Assembly (NCBI RefSeq): GCF_020520425.1
Contig: NC_079490.1
Coordinates: 992,001-1,056,000 of the forward strand
DNA: 64,000 nt
Reading direction: 5' to 3'
Origin: Spinacia oleracea
Lineage: Eukaryota > Streptophyta > Magnoliopsida > Caryophyllales > Amaranthaceae
A program made the translations under genes and the position numbers. Shown here piece by piece: positions 23,831 to 34,029 of this stretch (its first letter is position 1; each line of letters starts with the position of its first letter). The notes beneath the pieces were generated by a model, which was given only the letters and a program-made list of their open reading frames with translations, was not told where the DNA came from and made no database searches.

Positions 23831-24059
23831 TTGGACTTGGATTTGTACTTGTACTTCATTCAACTCTACTAGCAAATTTTACTACCAAAATACATTATTC
23901 CTGTGGTTATAATTGAGGGTTTGTATACGATAGATCACTGATTTAAATTCTCCCTCCCGTTTGTAATTTTTATGCCCTTGTGGCTCATCCACATTCACAC
24001 AAAAATCCATAGTTTAGTAACTTTTTCTTGTTACTTCTTTTGATCAACTATTAGAGTAA

Positions 24060-24370
24060 GGCACGTGCCACAGTGCCAGACTCCTTGTTCCCTAAAGAGT
24101 CGTGTCTAAAACGGGCCAATAAAAAGTTGTCTCAAGACAAGATCATGCCCCTCTTCCATAAACGAGGTCAAATACAGCCTGTCTCACATGCATTGTTGGG
24201 TCGGATCGTGTCATGCTAGTGGCTCCCTAATTATTGGCCTTAAAATTAAGCGTGCAGGCCAGGCGGCCCAGGCTAGCCCATCGGGCTCGTGCTAAATTTC
24301 TAAAATAATGTCCATACACGGCCCATGGGCTATCATCGTGCCTCTCGTGCTGGGCCGGACCAATTTGAAT
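24060..24370. repeat. GC-rich repeat at the right end of block 1
   Basis: Words such as GTCGTGTCTAAAACGGGCCA and CCCATGGGCTATCATCGTG are shared with 26885-27290 in block 2. It resembles the GC-rich hAT family 2 in composition; ends are not clean. Confidence 0.55.
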
Positions 24371-24774
24371 AGAGTTTAACAACATAGAGAGGAATATAAT
24401 ATAACACAATAACAATTGACCTCATAGAAATGTGGAGTACATGAACAAAGAAAGAAATGCAATACAATTATACAATTGATCTTACATGAACGAGGAATAA
24501 ATAACATTGAAATCACAAAACACCAATTACAAACAACAATTTTTCTTATTTTGTCTTAAATGCAATGTTTTTGTGTGAAATTGTCTTAGGTAAAAAAATG
24601 ATATATGGAGTATAATAACAAAGAAAGAAAGCAATGCAATGCAATGCAATACAATTGATCCATAAAAATGTTGAGTACAACAACAAAGAAGGCAATGCAA
24701 TACAATTGATCTTACATGAATAAGGAGTATAATAACAAAGAAAGCACAAAACACCTATTACAAACATCATTTTT
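24371..24774. repeat. Degenerate short repeats between the two blocks
   Basis: The unit AACAAAGAAAG, GCAATGCAATACAATTGATC, TTACATGAA recurs three to four times with different spacers, including the run GCAATGCAATGCAATGCAAT. No gene is present, and the frames across it are low complexity. Confidence 0.6.
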
Positions 24775-24823
24775 TTAAAAGGAACTAAAATAATATATGT
24801 GTGACTTTGGACTCCCTCTCTGG

Positions 24824-25309
24824 TTACTCACCGCCGACACCCTCTTCGCCGGTTCCATCGTCACTGGGTTTACTGTCGCCGGTTCCAGTGTCGCTTGTTC
24901 CTTCATCGCCGGTTCCAGTGTCGCCGGTTCCCTCATCGCCGGCTCCATTGTCGGCGGTTCCATCATCGCCGGTTCCAGTGTCGCCTGTTCCCTCATCGCC
25001 GGTTCCATTGTCGCCTGTTCCCTCATCGCCGGTTCCCTCATCACCGCTTCCATTGTCGCCGGTTCCATCATCACCGGTCCCCTCATCGCCGGATCCATTG
25101 TCGCTGGTTTCATTGCCGGTGGTTCCCTCGCCACCGGTTCCCTCGTCGCCGACGGTTTGGTTGCCGGTGTTTCCTGGTGAAGGAGCTATAGTGTCTTCCG
25201 GTGGAGCTTCACCACCGTCTCCCGGTCGTGCATTGGTGACAGGAGCTGCCAACATGGCTAGTAGCATTGTTGCCAAAAGAACACTAAGTACCACTGCATT
25301 ACGCGCCAT
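24824..25309 (-). CDS. Small secreted Gly/Asp/Thr repeat protein (unassigned family), copy B
   Basis: A single-exon frame of 161 residues from MARNAVVL, eight codons inside a longer open stretch. The internal ATG is preferred because it aligns exactly with the start of copy A. The signal peptide (residues 1-27, ending VTNA) and GGEAPPEDTI match copy A. The tail is a 6-residue repeat of the type GTGDEG/GTGDNG, with Asn-Gly-Ser and Asn-Glu-Thr sites that could be glycosylated. Conserved ends with a freely drifting repeat suggest that composition (Gly every third residue, frequent Asp) matters more than sequence. Function is unknown. Confidence 0.65.
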   Translation of the reverse strand: MARNAVVLSVLLATMLLAMLAAPVTNARPGDGGEAPPEDTIAPSPGNTGNQTVGDEGTGGEGTTGNETSDNGSGDEGTGDDGTGDNGSGDEGTGDEGTGDNGTGDEGTGDTGTGDDGTADNGAGDEGTGDTGTGDEGTSDTGTGDSKPSDDGTGEEGVGGE

Positions 25310-25420
25310 CTTTAATTTGAAAAAAAATAACAAATAAACAAATTGCTAAAAGACTTTAATTAATTAAGAGTTGCAAAACTATGTGTTTGATTTGATGGTT
25401 CGTTTGAGATTGGCACCACA

Positions 25421-25427
25421 ATTTATA
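25421..25427 (-). promoter_or_regulatory. TATA box of copy B
   Basis: TATAAAT on the minus strand, 112 bp upstream of the start codon, in a promoter aligned with that of copy A. Confidence 0.6.
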
Positions 25428-26365
25428 GGCTTGGCTAACCCATAATATTGAAATTATTAATTGTGCTTTCATTTGGAGATCAAGTCTTAAACACGTCTTG
25501 TAACTTAGCACTTGATGCTTCTCCACTAACAATAATTTGTTGATTGTAATTAGTGTGCTAATCTGAAAATTATTAGATGCAGTCGGATATACTGTGCATT
25601 CAAGGTTATTTTTTATATATCTATAAATAGTCTTTCTTGCATTTTCTCCTCACATGTAAGGGGAAAATGTAAGAGGATGCACGATGCTATGTGTTGGTAC
25701 TAATCATCCCATGGGCTAATATGGAGGTGCACCATGCACGTTCCGAACATATGAAGCTTTTTAGCTCAGAAGATTAACGTGAGATCAGTCACCTGGTCGT
25801 TTTGTATTTTTTTTTTAACCCCAAAAGGCTCATTTTTATAATTAGAAGCCTATTTGTACAGTTTAAAAACACACTTTTACACTTTAAAATGAATTTTCCC
25901 TGTTTATATTCTTTGTAAAGTACTTTCCAAGGCAAACACATAGCTCAAAATATTCCTTTTTATTACGGAGTATTATTACAAATGAGGATGAGGGATTCGA
26001 ACATGAGACCCATCATTTGCAGACCATCGATTTTAATCACTAGGCCAAAAGCTCGTTGATGGCTTAATTAGTAAATGATCTTCTCCACTTAACAAAATAT
26101 ATGGCTAATTCTAATTATATTATTCGCACCAAAACAATTAAATTATAATTAGGGCTAATTTTTTGCGGTATGTGTTGCACGTTTAAGATCCAAATCTTTT
26201 TAATTAAGCTCAAAAAAATCAACGAGTATCGGTTATTTAAAGACATTTTGATTATAATCTTATTTTTCTTCTGATGAACTCATGTACATCACGTCCCTAG
26301 CTTGACCCTTGGACTTGGAATTGTACTTCATTCATCTCCACTAACATATTTTACTATCAAAGATG

Positions 26366-26712
26366 CATTAGTCTATTGGTTAAGATTGAGGTAGACCTGA
26401 TCAAAAGGCGGGCTGAGCCGGAGCTTAAAAATCAGTCCGTATGTCGGGCCGGTTTTATGCCCAAACCCGCTATTTCAGACCTAAAACATCGGACTTTTTG
26501 GGTCATTCGGGCTGGGTCAAATTTATAACTAAAAAAGAGATTATTACGTTTCTCAAACCCGCCAAAAGTTTAAATTTTCGAGCCAGGCCGGGCCCAAACA
26601 TCGGGCCTAAAAATCTGCCCAAACCCGCAAAATTTCGGGCCGGGCTCATGTTGATCATGTCTAGATTGAGGGTAGGTGAGCGACTGAACGATAGATCACA
26701 GATTCAAGTCCC
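26366..26712 (+). mobile_element. Old SINE fragment interrupted by a hAT MITE
   Basis: A-box-like CTATTGGTTAAGATTGAGG lies left of the MITE and B-box-like AGATTCAAGTCCC lies right of it. Joined, they match 23895-23960 in block 1 (TGTGGTTATAATTGAGG to GATTTAAATTCTCC), where no MITE is present. Confidence 0.65.
26392..26663. mobile_element. hAT-type MITE, family 1, 272 bp, best preserved copy
   Basis: It begins TAGACCTGATCAAAAGGCGG and ends TGTTGATCATGTCTA, with a perfect 8-bp target duplication GATTGAGG at 26384-26391 and 26664-26671. The interior has the family words AAACCCGCTATTTC and AATTTATAACTAAAA. This copy defines the family seen at 5431, 48360, 53035 and 58805. Confidence 0.9.
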
Positions 26713-26884
26713 TCTCCTCCTATTAGATACCTCTTATATTTAGATAACTCCAAAATATACCTAGCTTGATCCTCAAGTTATTTCAAGTTAATTACAACAT
26801 GTGATGAAGATCTTGAGGAAAACTCAATTTTGTTAATCAAAGCCGATAAGCAACTATTAGAGTTGCTTCTTTTGATCAACTATT

Positions 26885-27290
26885 AGAGTTAGGCACCAGT
26901 CGGGCCACTCGTGCCTCATGCCCTAATGTGTCGTGCCTAAAACGGGCAAACAGAAAGTCGTTTAGGGCCAGGCTCGTGCCCTCTCTTCCACAAACGAGGC
27001 CCATAGACAGCTCGTCCCACATGATGTGTCAGGCCGCGTCGGGTCGTGTTAGTGGGCTCCTTTACTAATTTAAAACTTTTTTTGTTAATTGCTTAAAAAA
27101 ATAACCGTGCTGACATAACGGGCCGACCCATTGTGCACGTTCCGAATTTCTAAAATGGTGTCCGTGCAAGGCCCACGGCCCATCATCGTGACTCTCATGT
27201 CGTGCCGGGTTTACAACGGACTCATATCATGCATGGCGGGCTCAAATAGCCCATGTGCTGGCCCGACCCATGCCTTGCTTTATCAACTAT
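26885..27290. repeat. GC-rich repeat at the right end of block 2
   Basis: Counterpart of 24060-24370 (shared ATTAGAGTTAGGCAC, CCTAAAACGGGCAA and GGCCCATCATCGTG). It is GC-rich hAT-like sequence without clear ends. Confidence 0.55.
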
Positions 27291-27615
27291 AGTTTTTGGA
27301 TTCTAGCTACTTAATACTAGTTTAATGGAATCTCTTGTTTGCTTTCTAAAAACTGTAACATCGAGCAAATACGAGTACGACGGCGTTTATGTGACAGAAA
27401 TTCTCAAACAGATGATACTACTACAATCGGAACTACCTCGACCGGCGTGCAACACGAAGTCGTAATCTAAATGCTAAAAGAAGACAAGTACAAGAATATG
27501 AAGTACAATACAACGAGCATCCTACTCCGATTATCCATCCTCAAACACACGAAACTAACGAATGAAGATCCCGATAAATCATAACAGAAAACGAGGGTTC
27601 GTTTGGCTAACCATC

Positions 27616-30600
27616 TCATTTTGAAAGCTCGTCTTTTGGGATGTTAAGATTCTCGAATATAGGACTATCTACGCCTACTCCCATCGCGTTCAGACCGTTG
27701 TCTACGTAGATAACAGCACCCGTGATAGCAGATGCTAAAGGCGATGCCAAGAAAGCAGCAGTGTTTCCGACTTCCTCTGCACACGTTTTTTTTTTCAAGC
27801 TTGTCAGTAAAAGAGAATGTATTGATGACAAATCTAAGTTAGGAAATGTATAATACGTAGTGCTCCCTCCATCTCTTTTTATTCTTTACGTTTGGTATCA
27901 TGTATGCGATTTAACGATTAATTAATGTAGATTGAGATTTCATTCTATTTTTTATTTAAACAACGCAATTTACTTTTATTTATATAATATGTTTTCAATT
28001 TTATCCAAAATCAGACATTTGGGAAAGTATGAAAGATTTAATGTCTCAATGGAAAAGTGTGAGGTTAAATGACCAAATGAATTTAATTGGTTAAATAATC
28101 ACTTGGCATAAATTTTGACAGAATATTGAAGGTATTTATGTGAAATTTAAAAGGAAATATTCTAAGCGTAAAAATTAAAATGAGACACCGAAAACGTAAA
28201 GAATAAAAAGGGACGGAGGGAGTATATCTTACCAGCGGATAGTTCTTTTTGCAATGGAGCGTTGGCTATGGAGTAGTCTATCATCATATCGATAAATCCA
28301 ATAGCCTTTGCAGCACGACTCCGAAGTGGACCTGAGAGAGAATGTACAGATTAGATGACTAATGAACACGTGAAGCATACAAGCTAGGAATTTCCCTTGT
28401 AAAGTGTTGTCATATACACTGTGTTTGGTTCAAAGGAAAACATTCTAAATAGAAGTTAATTTTCGTTTAGTAAATGTCAATAAAGATCGGTTGCAAATTT
28501 CATTTTCTTTTGTTTGGTTCCTCGCTAGATGTGTAAGAGAAGAAAGATGGGAAACGGAAGGGACAAAAGGAGTTTGGAAGGAGAGAATTAACGGTTGAGG
28601 AAGTGTATAATTCCTTCCCCGAGGAAAATCTTTTCTGCCGTTAGGAAAACTATTTCTAACCAATGAAAATAAATTTCACTACTTCAAAAACCAAACAAAG
28701 GAAAATTGGGTAAACTAGATTTTTGGAAAATTATTTCTCTCCCAAACAAACGGAGCCTTAGAACCGGGGAAGTTGGTGTTTAGTTGTTCATGAGTGGTAA
28801 ATAAAAAGCTGGCAACTATAGGTGAGGAGTAACGAGGAATATATAGGGAAACTTACCCGCTGATATTGTGTTCACTCTAATCCTGCGTTTCCTCCCTGCT
28901 TCGAAAGCCATTACCTAAGCCAAGCAACAGATATTTAGCAATTACATCAAAGAAGTCTTTCTCTCGAAAAAAAGATTTTTTTTTAAAAAAAAAGCTAACC
29001 TTTGTGTCACTCTCTAATGCAGCTTTCGCTGAACTCATACCTCCACCATAACTGTACAAGAAATAAGAAAAGAGGTTCTTAGGTAAAAAATGACGATATG
29101 ACTTGGTAAGTTTTGGAACACTGAGAAGGGAATTTACCCGGGAATAATCCTCTCAGAAGCGATGTATGTGAGTGACAGAGAACAACCACCTGCAAACATG
29201 AAGAATATGCAATTAAGTCCAAACCACGTCAGATAGTATAAATAATTTTAGGGCTTGTTTGGTTGACATGGGAATTTATTTCCCATAGGAAGATGTAGTT
29301 CAAGGGATATTTTTTTCCCTTGTTAAATTCATGGGAATTTCCTTAAGTTGTTTGAATTTTGATTGCTAGGTAATTTACTTACCATGTTTTGTAGGAATTC
29401 CAACTTCCCGTGAATTCCGATTTCCTCCATTTTTACTTTTTTCTGTCAACCAAACAACTATCCTATTCCCATGAATTACCACTTCCCCCATTTTTAAGTT
29501 GTCAACCAAACAACCCCTTATTATTCAGCAAAGGGCACAAAAAGCGCCAATGGGAAGATAAGTGAAGTGATAAAGTTACTCGGACAATACAAAGGCAACG
29601 ATACCTGGGTTCATTATGGGAAGAAAATGCTTGAGCAGCGAAACGTAAGAGTAACTTGAAGCAGATATTGCTGCAAGGTATCCGTTCCTTGATGTCTCTA
29701 AAAGAGGTTTAGTTACCTATAAATACGTTTTTTTTCCCAAAACCCGTTAGAAAATAGTTGGCAATAGTAATATTACTAATATACTAAAATCAAAGTAAAA
29801 AGGTCTTAACTAACGACCTCGGGTCCATTGGCAAGTGAATGCACAAGGATGTCAATGCTACCGAAATCCTGCTTTACTGTTTCCACAACTTCCTACAAAC
29901 CATGAAAAGAGATTCAGTATGACATATTATCTGGAATTATAAATAATTTTACCGAACTACAACGGTAATGTAACATTCTTTTCAAAATAGTGGAAAGATT
30001 TTATACCTTCACGGTCCAATTGCTTGACCCTGCGTAACGCTTGTTTGCTTTAATCTGCAGTGAGTTCCATCATTAAGAGAATTAGAAAAATGGCTTTGTA
30101 GTTGTAAACTCAGTATAACGTCCCAAAACAATAAGTCACATTTGAATGGAGGTCATTTTATACGTATTCAGTAAAAAATCCATAACTATCCTTCTTCAAC
30201 TTAAACTCAACATCTCCACCATACCAATGTAGTCCTTTTTTAGTTAAGAATTAAAGATAATAAGAGTAAGTTCAAAATTTTTACTTAAAAAATGAATATA
30301 TTGTGGCCTAATAATATCTTGGGACGGAGAGTGTAATAGACAACATAAACACTATAAACAAGAGAACAATCGCAGATAGTCAAGCATTACATCTTCGGGG
30401 ACATCGTCAAGAGTGTCAAAAACTGCATCCAGAGGATATACTTTGGTGATCTCCATCAATGAACCATCAGGCAACCTGAAACACCAAATGAATACTAAGG
30501 CCATTGCTAGTGTTAAGCTCCGTTCTATTGGACTTATTTTGTCTGAGGTAATATTATCTGAACTTATTTTATGTGAAAAAAAACTTATTTTGTCTAAAAT

Positions 30601-32901
30601 ATACTTATTTGTGTGTGAAAATGTCTGAAAAAACTTATTTTTTCTGAACTTATATTAAATGAACTTTTTTTATTTTATCTAAAACAAGTCAAAATAAGTC
30701 GAACAAAACAGAGCCTTAGTTTTATTACGAAAGGGTCAAGCAGAGACAGAGATTCTTACACTCGTGATTCATCAAATTTCCCACGTCTTAGACTTGTTTC
30801 AAAGATATTCAGCGCCTGTAAGAACAACACAAAGAGAACTGAGTAAAAAGATTCATATAAATAGATTATTAAGGTGTTTTCTTCTATATGGTGGACCGTC
30901 TGCAGATAATAGACTGTAATGAGGAATCACTTACAGGAACCCAAGTTCCGACAAGAATCTCAGCACCAGCAGCAGCAAGAGATTTTGCAATTGCCCAACC
31001 GTATCCGTTATCATCAGCTACACCGGCAATAAATGCCCTCTTACCTGAAAATAGTCTTTGTTACATTTTCTAAATTCAATTCTTGTCTTAATAGTTAACC
31101 ATCTCTTCACACAATGCAAAAACTCGACTCTCAAGAAGAATGTACCTATATTTATATTCATCTACAGTAGCACACAGACTACGTTTGCAGACCATTTAAA
31201 ATAGATGCAAGAATAAACAAGATGATAGCACGCAGCAGCAGAACACTATAGATGCATAATTATCTGTCCCACTCAACTACTTTGTAATTGGACCTTCTGC
31301 CTGACAGGAGTCTTTTAGTTAAGGCCCGCCATCTATGTTACTCGGACTCTTCATTTTACCTCAAGTACCCGTGTCGGATCCTCGACACTCCGACATGGGT
31401 AAGGGACACTCCGACACTTCATTTTTGACTTAAATCATGGAAAAATTTCACAATTTAGCCGAGTCGGACACTTGGACATGTACCCGTGTCCGACACTAGT
31501 ACCCGAGTCCAAGTAACATAGCCTGCCATTCCCCATGCAAATATTTTATAATCCGATAACATCAGTCTCGTATTAGGAGCATAGAGGTATACATTGCAGA
31601 TGTTGGATTAATTTGACTTGGATAATACAAGCAGAAAATTCTAAATAAGTCAAGTAGAGTGAACCCTGTAGGAGCGGTCTGAGCGGATCTTATGAAGAAA
31701 AGAGAAAGGTGCTGAAAAAGTTACCCAAAATCAAGTGTATAAATAAACCAAAAGCGTACCACTTCTTCACAAAACTATAAACTTCATCTCATTCTGAATA
31801 AACTCATCCGACCTAAAGTTCAACCTATAACTAACAAAAGAATGACTAGAAATAAAGCAGAACTTCTATGCACTTCTAAGTAAAGAGATGTAACTTCTTA
31901 ATACTGCCTAGTCTATCCAGAAGCCCTCCATTCCCAACATTCTATACACCTTAGATCAGTGTTACCTAATTGTCTAATCACCCTACGAACCGCGAACCGA
32001 AAAAGCGAATTATAACATGAAAATGGTACAATTTTGGTCTAATTTAGCACATTATGTAGCGAATTGCGAACCCGTACCCAATCTCATACTTGCGAATCAG
32101 GCAACATTGTCTTAGATACCACACCAGTATCTTTCTCGTATGAGAATTAGAGCATAAGATAACCAGGGGAGCTTAAGAATTGGAACCATTTCAAATTCAT
32201 ACCTAATAACCTGCATATAACTGTCCTTCATCTGTATTCGAACAAAAAAATGACAGGACATGTACAACTAAACCCCCCCCCCCCCAGTTCATTCAGGATA
32301 AGAATTGAGCATCATAGACTCTTAGTTCTAGTTAAGTCGTTAATCACATCATTCTAAAAGCGTACTACGTTGACAAGTTCTTCATGTTATTAGGTTGAAA
32401 AAAAGCAAGAACATCAACAGAGCACAGAAATTGATTTGATATCATGTGAACCATAATGTACCAAAAATTAACCTTTTAAGTCAATAGGCAATCCTCCTAA
32501 AGGCTTGTCACTAGATTCGGCCTTCGCCTTAATATTATTATTAGGTTAAATAATGACAAGAACATCAACAAAGCACAGAAATTGATACGATATCATGTAT
32601 GTAAACCATAATGTACCAAAAATTTACCTTTTAAGTCAATAGGCAATCCTCCTAAAGGCTTGTCACTAGATTCGGCCATCGCCTTGATAACACCGTTGTT
32701 GGATTTCAAAGAGGAAGACGAGAAACTGCGCTGTAAAGGCTGTAAAGATGATATATGACCAGCACTAGTAAGCTTAGCCCACGATGCTCGCCTCAAATCA
32801 GCATTACAAAATGCTGCGCCGGCACCAAAAACACGGCGCGGTGACGACACACATGGCCGTACGGCAGCCATTTGCAACCCTGATGCTGTGGAGGCCGCCA
32901 T
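27616..32901 (-). CDS. MOD1: Plastid enoyl-[acyl-carrier-protein] reductase [NADH], exon 7 with +1 base
   Basis: Catalyses the last reduction of each fatty-acid elongation cycle in plastids. Twelve coding exons (minus): 32901-32628, 31044-30935, 30815-30760, 30475-30391, 30054-30007, 29892-29818, 29717-29605, 29189-29138, 29051-29000, 28914-28857, 28331-28233, 27776-27616. Residues 1 to about 75 are a Ser/Arg-rich transit peptide. The NADH site is [20 protein letters not shown]. The catalytic Tyr and Lys lie in YGGGMSSAK (about 272 and 280). The C-terminus reads [15 protein letters not shown]. All junctions are GT-AG and in phase, but exon 7 has five T where the conserved KPLLETS reading needs four, so the literal sequence shifts frame. 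This is either a sequence error in a homopolymer or a damaged gene; the rest is fully conserved. The start is the ATG of MAASTASG, not the longer upstream frame. Confidence 0.92.
27863..28222. mobile_element. Stowaway-type MITE, 360 bp, in reductase intron 11
   Basis: Inverted ends CTCCCTCCATCTCTTTTTAT and ATAAAAAGGGACGGAGGGAG, with TA on the right side and a slightly decayed left flank. It ends about 10 bp from the exon 11 donor. Confidence 0.82.
28416..28757. mobile_element. MITE-like element in reductase intron 10
   Basis: The left end TGTGTTTGGTTCAAAGGAAA and right end CCAAACAAACGGAGCC are partly inverted. The interior repeats GGAAAA and TTCCTTCC words in both orientations. The left boundary is uncertain. 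Confidence 0.5.
29251..29517. mobile_element. Tourist-like MITE, 267 bp, in reductase intron 7
   Basis: Inverted ends GGGCTTGTTTGGTTGACA and TGTCAACCAAACAACCCC are flanked by TTA on both sides. The interior carries repeated CATGGGAATT and AATTCCCA words. Confidence 0.85.
30516..30715. mobile_element. Tourist-like MITE, 200 bp, in reductase intron 3
   Basis: Ends AGCTCCGTTCTATTGG and GAACAAAACAGAGCC, flanked by TTA on both sides. It is rich in CTGAACTTATTTT words and belongs to the same group as the NSE4 intron copies and 59213-59423. Confidence 0.78.
31333..31520. mobile_element. MITE, 188 bp, in reductase intron 1
   Basis: Inverted ends CTATGTTACTCGGACTC and GAGTCCAAGTAACATA are flanked by GCCCGCCAT and GCCTGCCAT, a 9-bp near-duplication. 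The size suggests a Mutator-like origin. GTGTCGGA/TCCGACAC words fill the interior. Confidence 0.72.
32387..32690. repeat. Tandem duplication of reductase exon 1 end and donor, about 151-bp period
   Basis: The last 61 bp of coding exon 1 plus its donor and about 80 bp of intron are repeated inside intron 1 (copy at about 32387-32530; source at about 32538-32690). The copied donor still has GT, with GTTAAT in place of GTAAAT. No acceptor-like sequence stands right before the copied exon piece, so it is probably silent. Confidence 0.85.
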
Positions 32902-33004
32902 TTTCAATCTAATTGCTACGGTAAAAGCAATTACTAATCTGCACCGTACAGAAAACCCAACCAAAACATATGAATTTCTTTAAATTCAATCACAATTTGC
33001 ATGT

Positions 33005-33790
33005 ATATAAATTTGAATCAACAATTTCATTACTAAACTCAATTTAATTTCAGCACAATCCCAAACTTAAAGATCGTAATTCTTCAATAAATTAGCAGAC
33101 AAAATTAACAATTCAAACAGCATACAACAATCATCAAAAAGACATTTTACCCATCATATGTGTAATCAAGATTCAAAGTTTATCAGTTATTACTAATCTG
33201 CAATTCTGCATCATACAGACAAACCAACCAAAACATATGAATTTCTTTAAATCCAAAAATCACTACAACTGAAATCACATTTTGCAGGCATGAAATTGGG
33301 TGAGTCTAAATCAATAACTGTTGTTTATTAATAGTACAAATCACATGACATAATCGTAACTAAAATATTTATTTAAACACAACTTTTATTCATTTAAGCT
33401 CAAATTTATTCATGCAATCTCAAATTTTATTCATTCAATTACGAAAATGCCATGTTATTTGCACTATCCCCGGATCAAACCTATTGTTTTTCAATTTCCC
33501 CATAATATTTGAATCAGCAATTCCATTACTAAAACTCAATATAATTTCAGCATAATCCCAAACTTCAAAAAATCGTAATTCTTCAATAAATTACCAGAAA
33601 AATTAACAATTCAAACAACATACAATAATCATTGAAAAGGCATTTTATCCATCATATACATAATCAACATCCAAACTTTATCAGTTAGTTTAATTACATT
33701 AATCAAGCATAATCCCAAACTTAAAATTCGTATTCTTCAATAAATTAGCAGACAAAATTAACAATTCAAACTTTATCAGTTATTTTCATT
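33005..33790. repeat. Repeated AT-rich blocks upstream of the reductase
   Basis: A block with CAATCCCAAACTTAAAGATCG, ATTCTTCAATAAATTAGCAG and CAATTCAAACA occurs near 33055, 33550 and, shortened, 33715. It probably lies in an intron of the 5' leader. It holds no coding sequence. Confidence 0.65.
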
Positions 33791-33906
33791 AACATCAATC
33801 AACTAAGCAAAATTGAAAGCAAGATCTCACAAAATAACCCAAAAATATGCATTAAAATGAATAAAAAAAGTTCAAAAGAATCAACAATGTGAGGCATCTG
33901 GCATAC

Positions 33907-34025
33907 CTAGGAGCCAATGTGGGAAGATGTAAGAAGTGAGGAGAGAGAAAATGGGGTTTCGATGAAAACGAAGCTCTGCCCAACAGTGTTAGAGAGAGTG
34001 AGTTTACAGTAGGGAGTTTGATGGG
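33907..34025 (-). other. Probable non-coding first exon of the reductase gene
   Basis: On the minus strand a CT-rich leader-like stretch (ATTTTCTCTCTCCTCACTTC) ends in CTCCTAG followed by a good donor GTATGCC at 33906. An intron from here to about 32980 would join it to the leader before the start codon. The transcription start is not fixed. Confidence 0.45.
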
Positions 34026-34029
34026 GTTT

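Larger units (their letters stand above)
22165..27290. repeat. Tandem segmental duplication carrying two secreted-protein genes
   Basis: Block 1 (about 22165-24370) and block 2 (about 24775-27290) align end to end. Each holds the common 3' sequence AAAGGAACTAAAA, a Gly/Asp-rich gene, its TATA-bearing promoter, a shared upstream region (words CCCATGGGCTAATATGGAGG, TTAACGTGAGATCA), an old SINE and a GC-rich repeat. A short piece of the NSE4 3' flank (GAGGAAAACT, TTGTTAATCAAAG at 21750-21790) recurs at 26815, so the unit's right end is related to the DNA just left of block 1. Confidence 0.82.

Noticed and set aside
24775-25134. Minus-strand Met/Glu/Pro repeat frame of 119 codons (and a similar one at 22171-22566)
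   Set aside because: Alternative frame of the same repeat DNA, lacking the signal peptide and out of phase with the conserved start.
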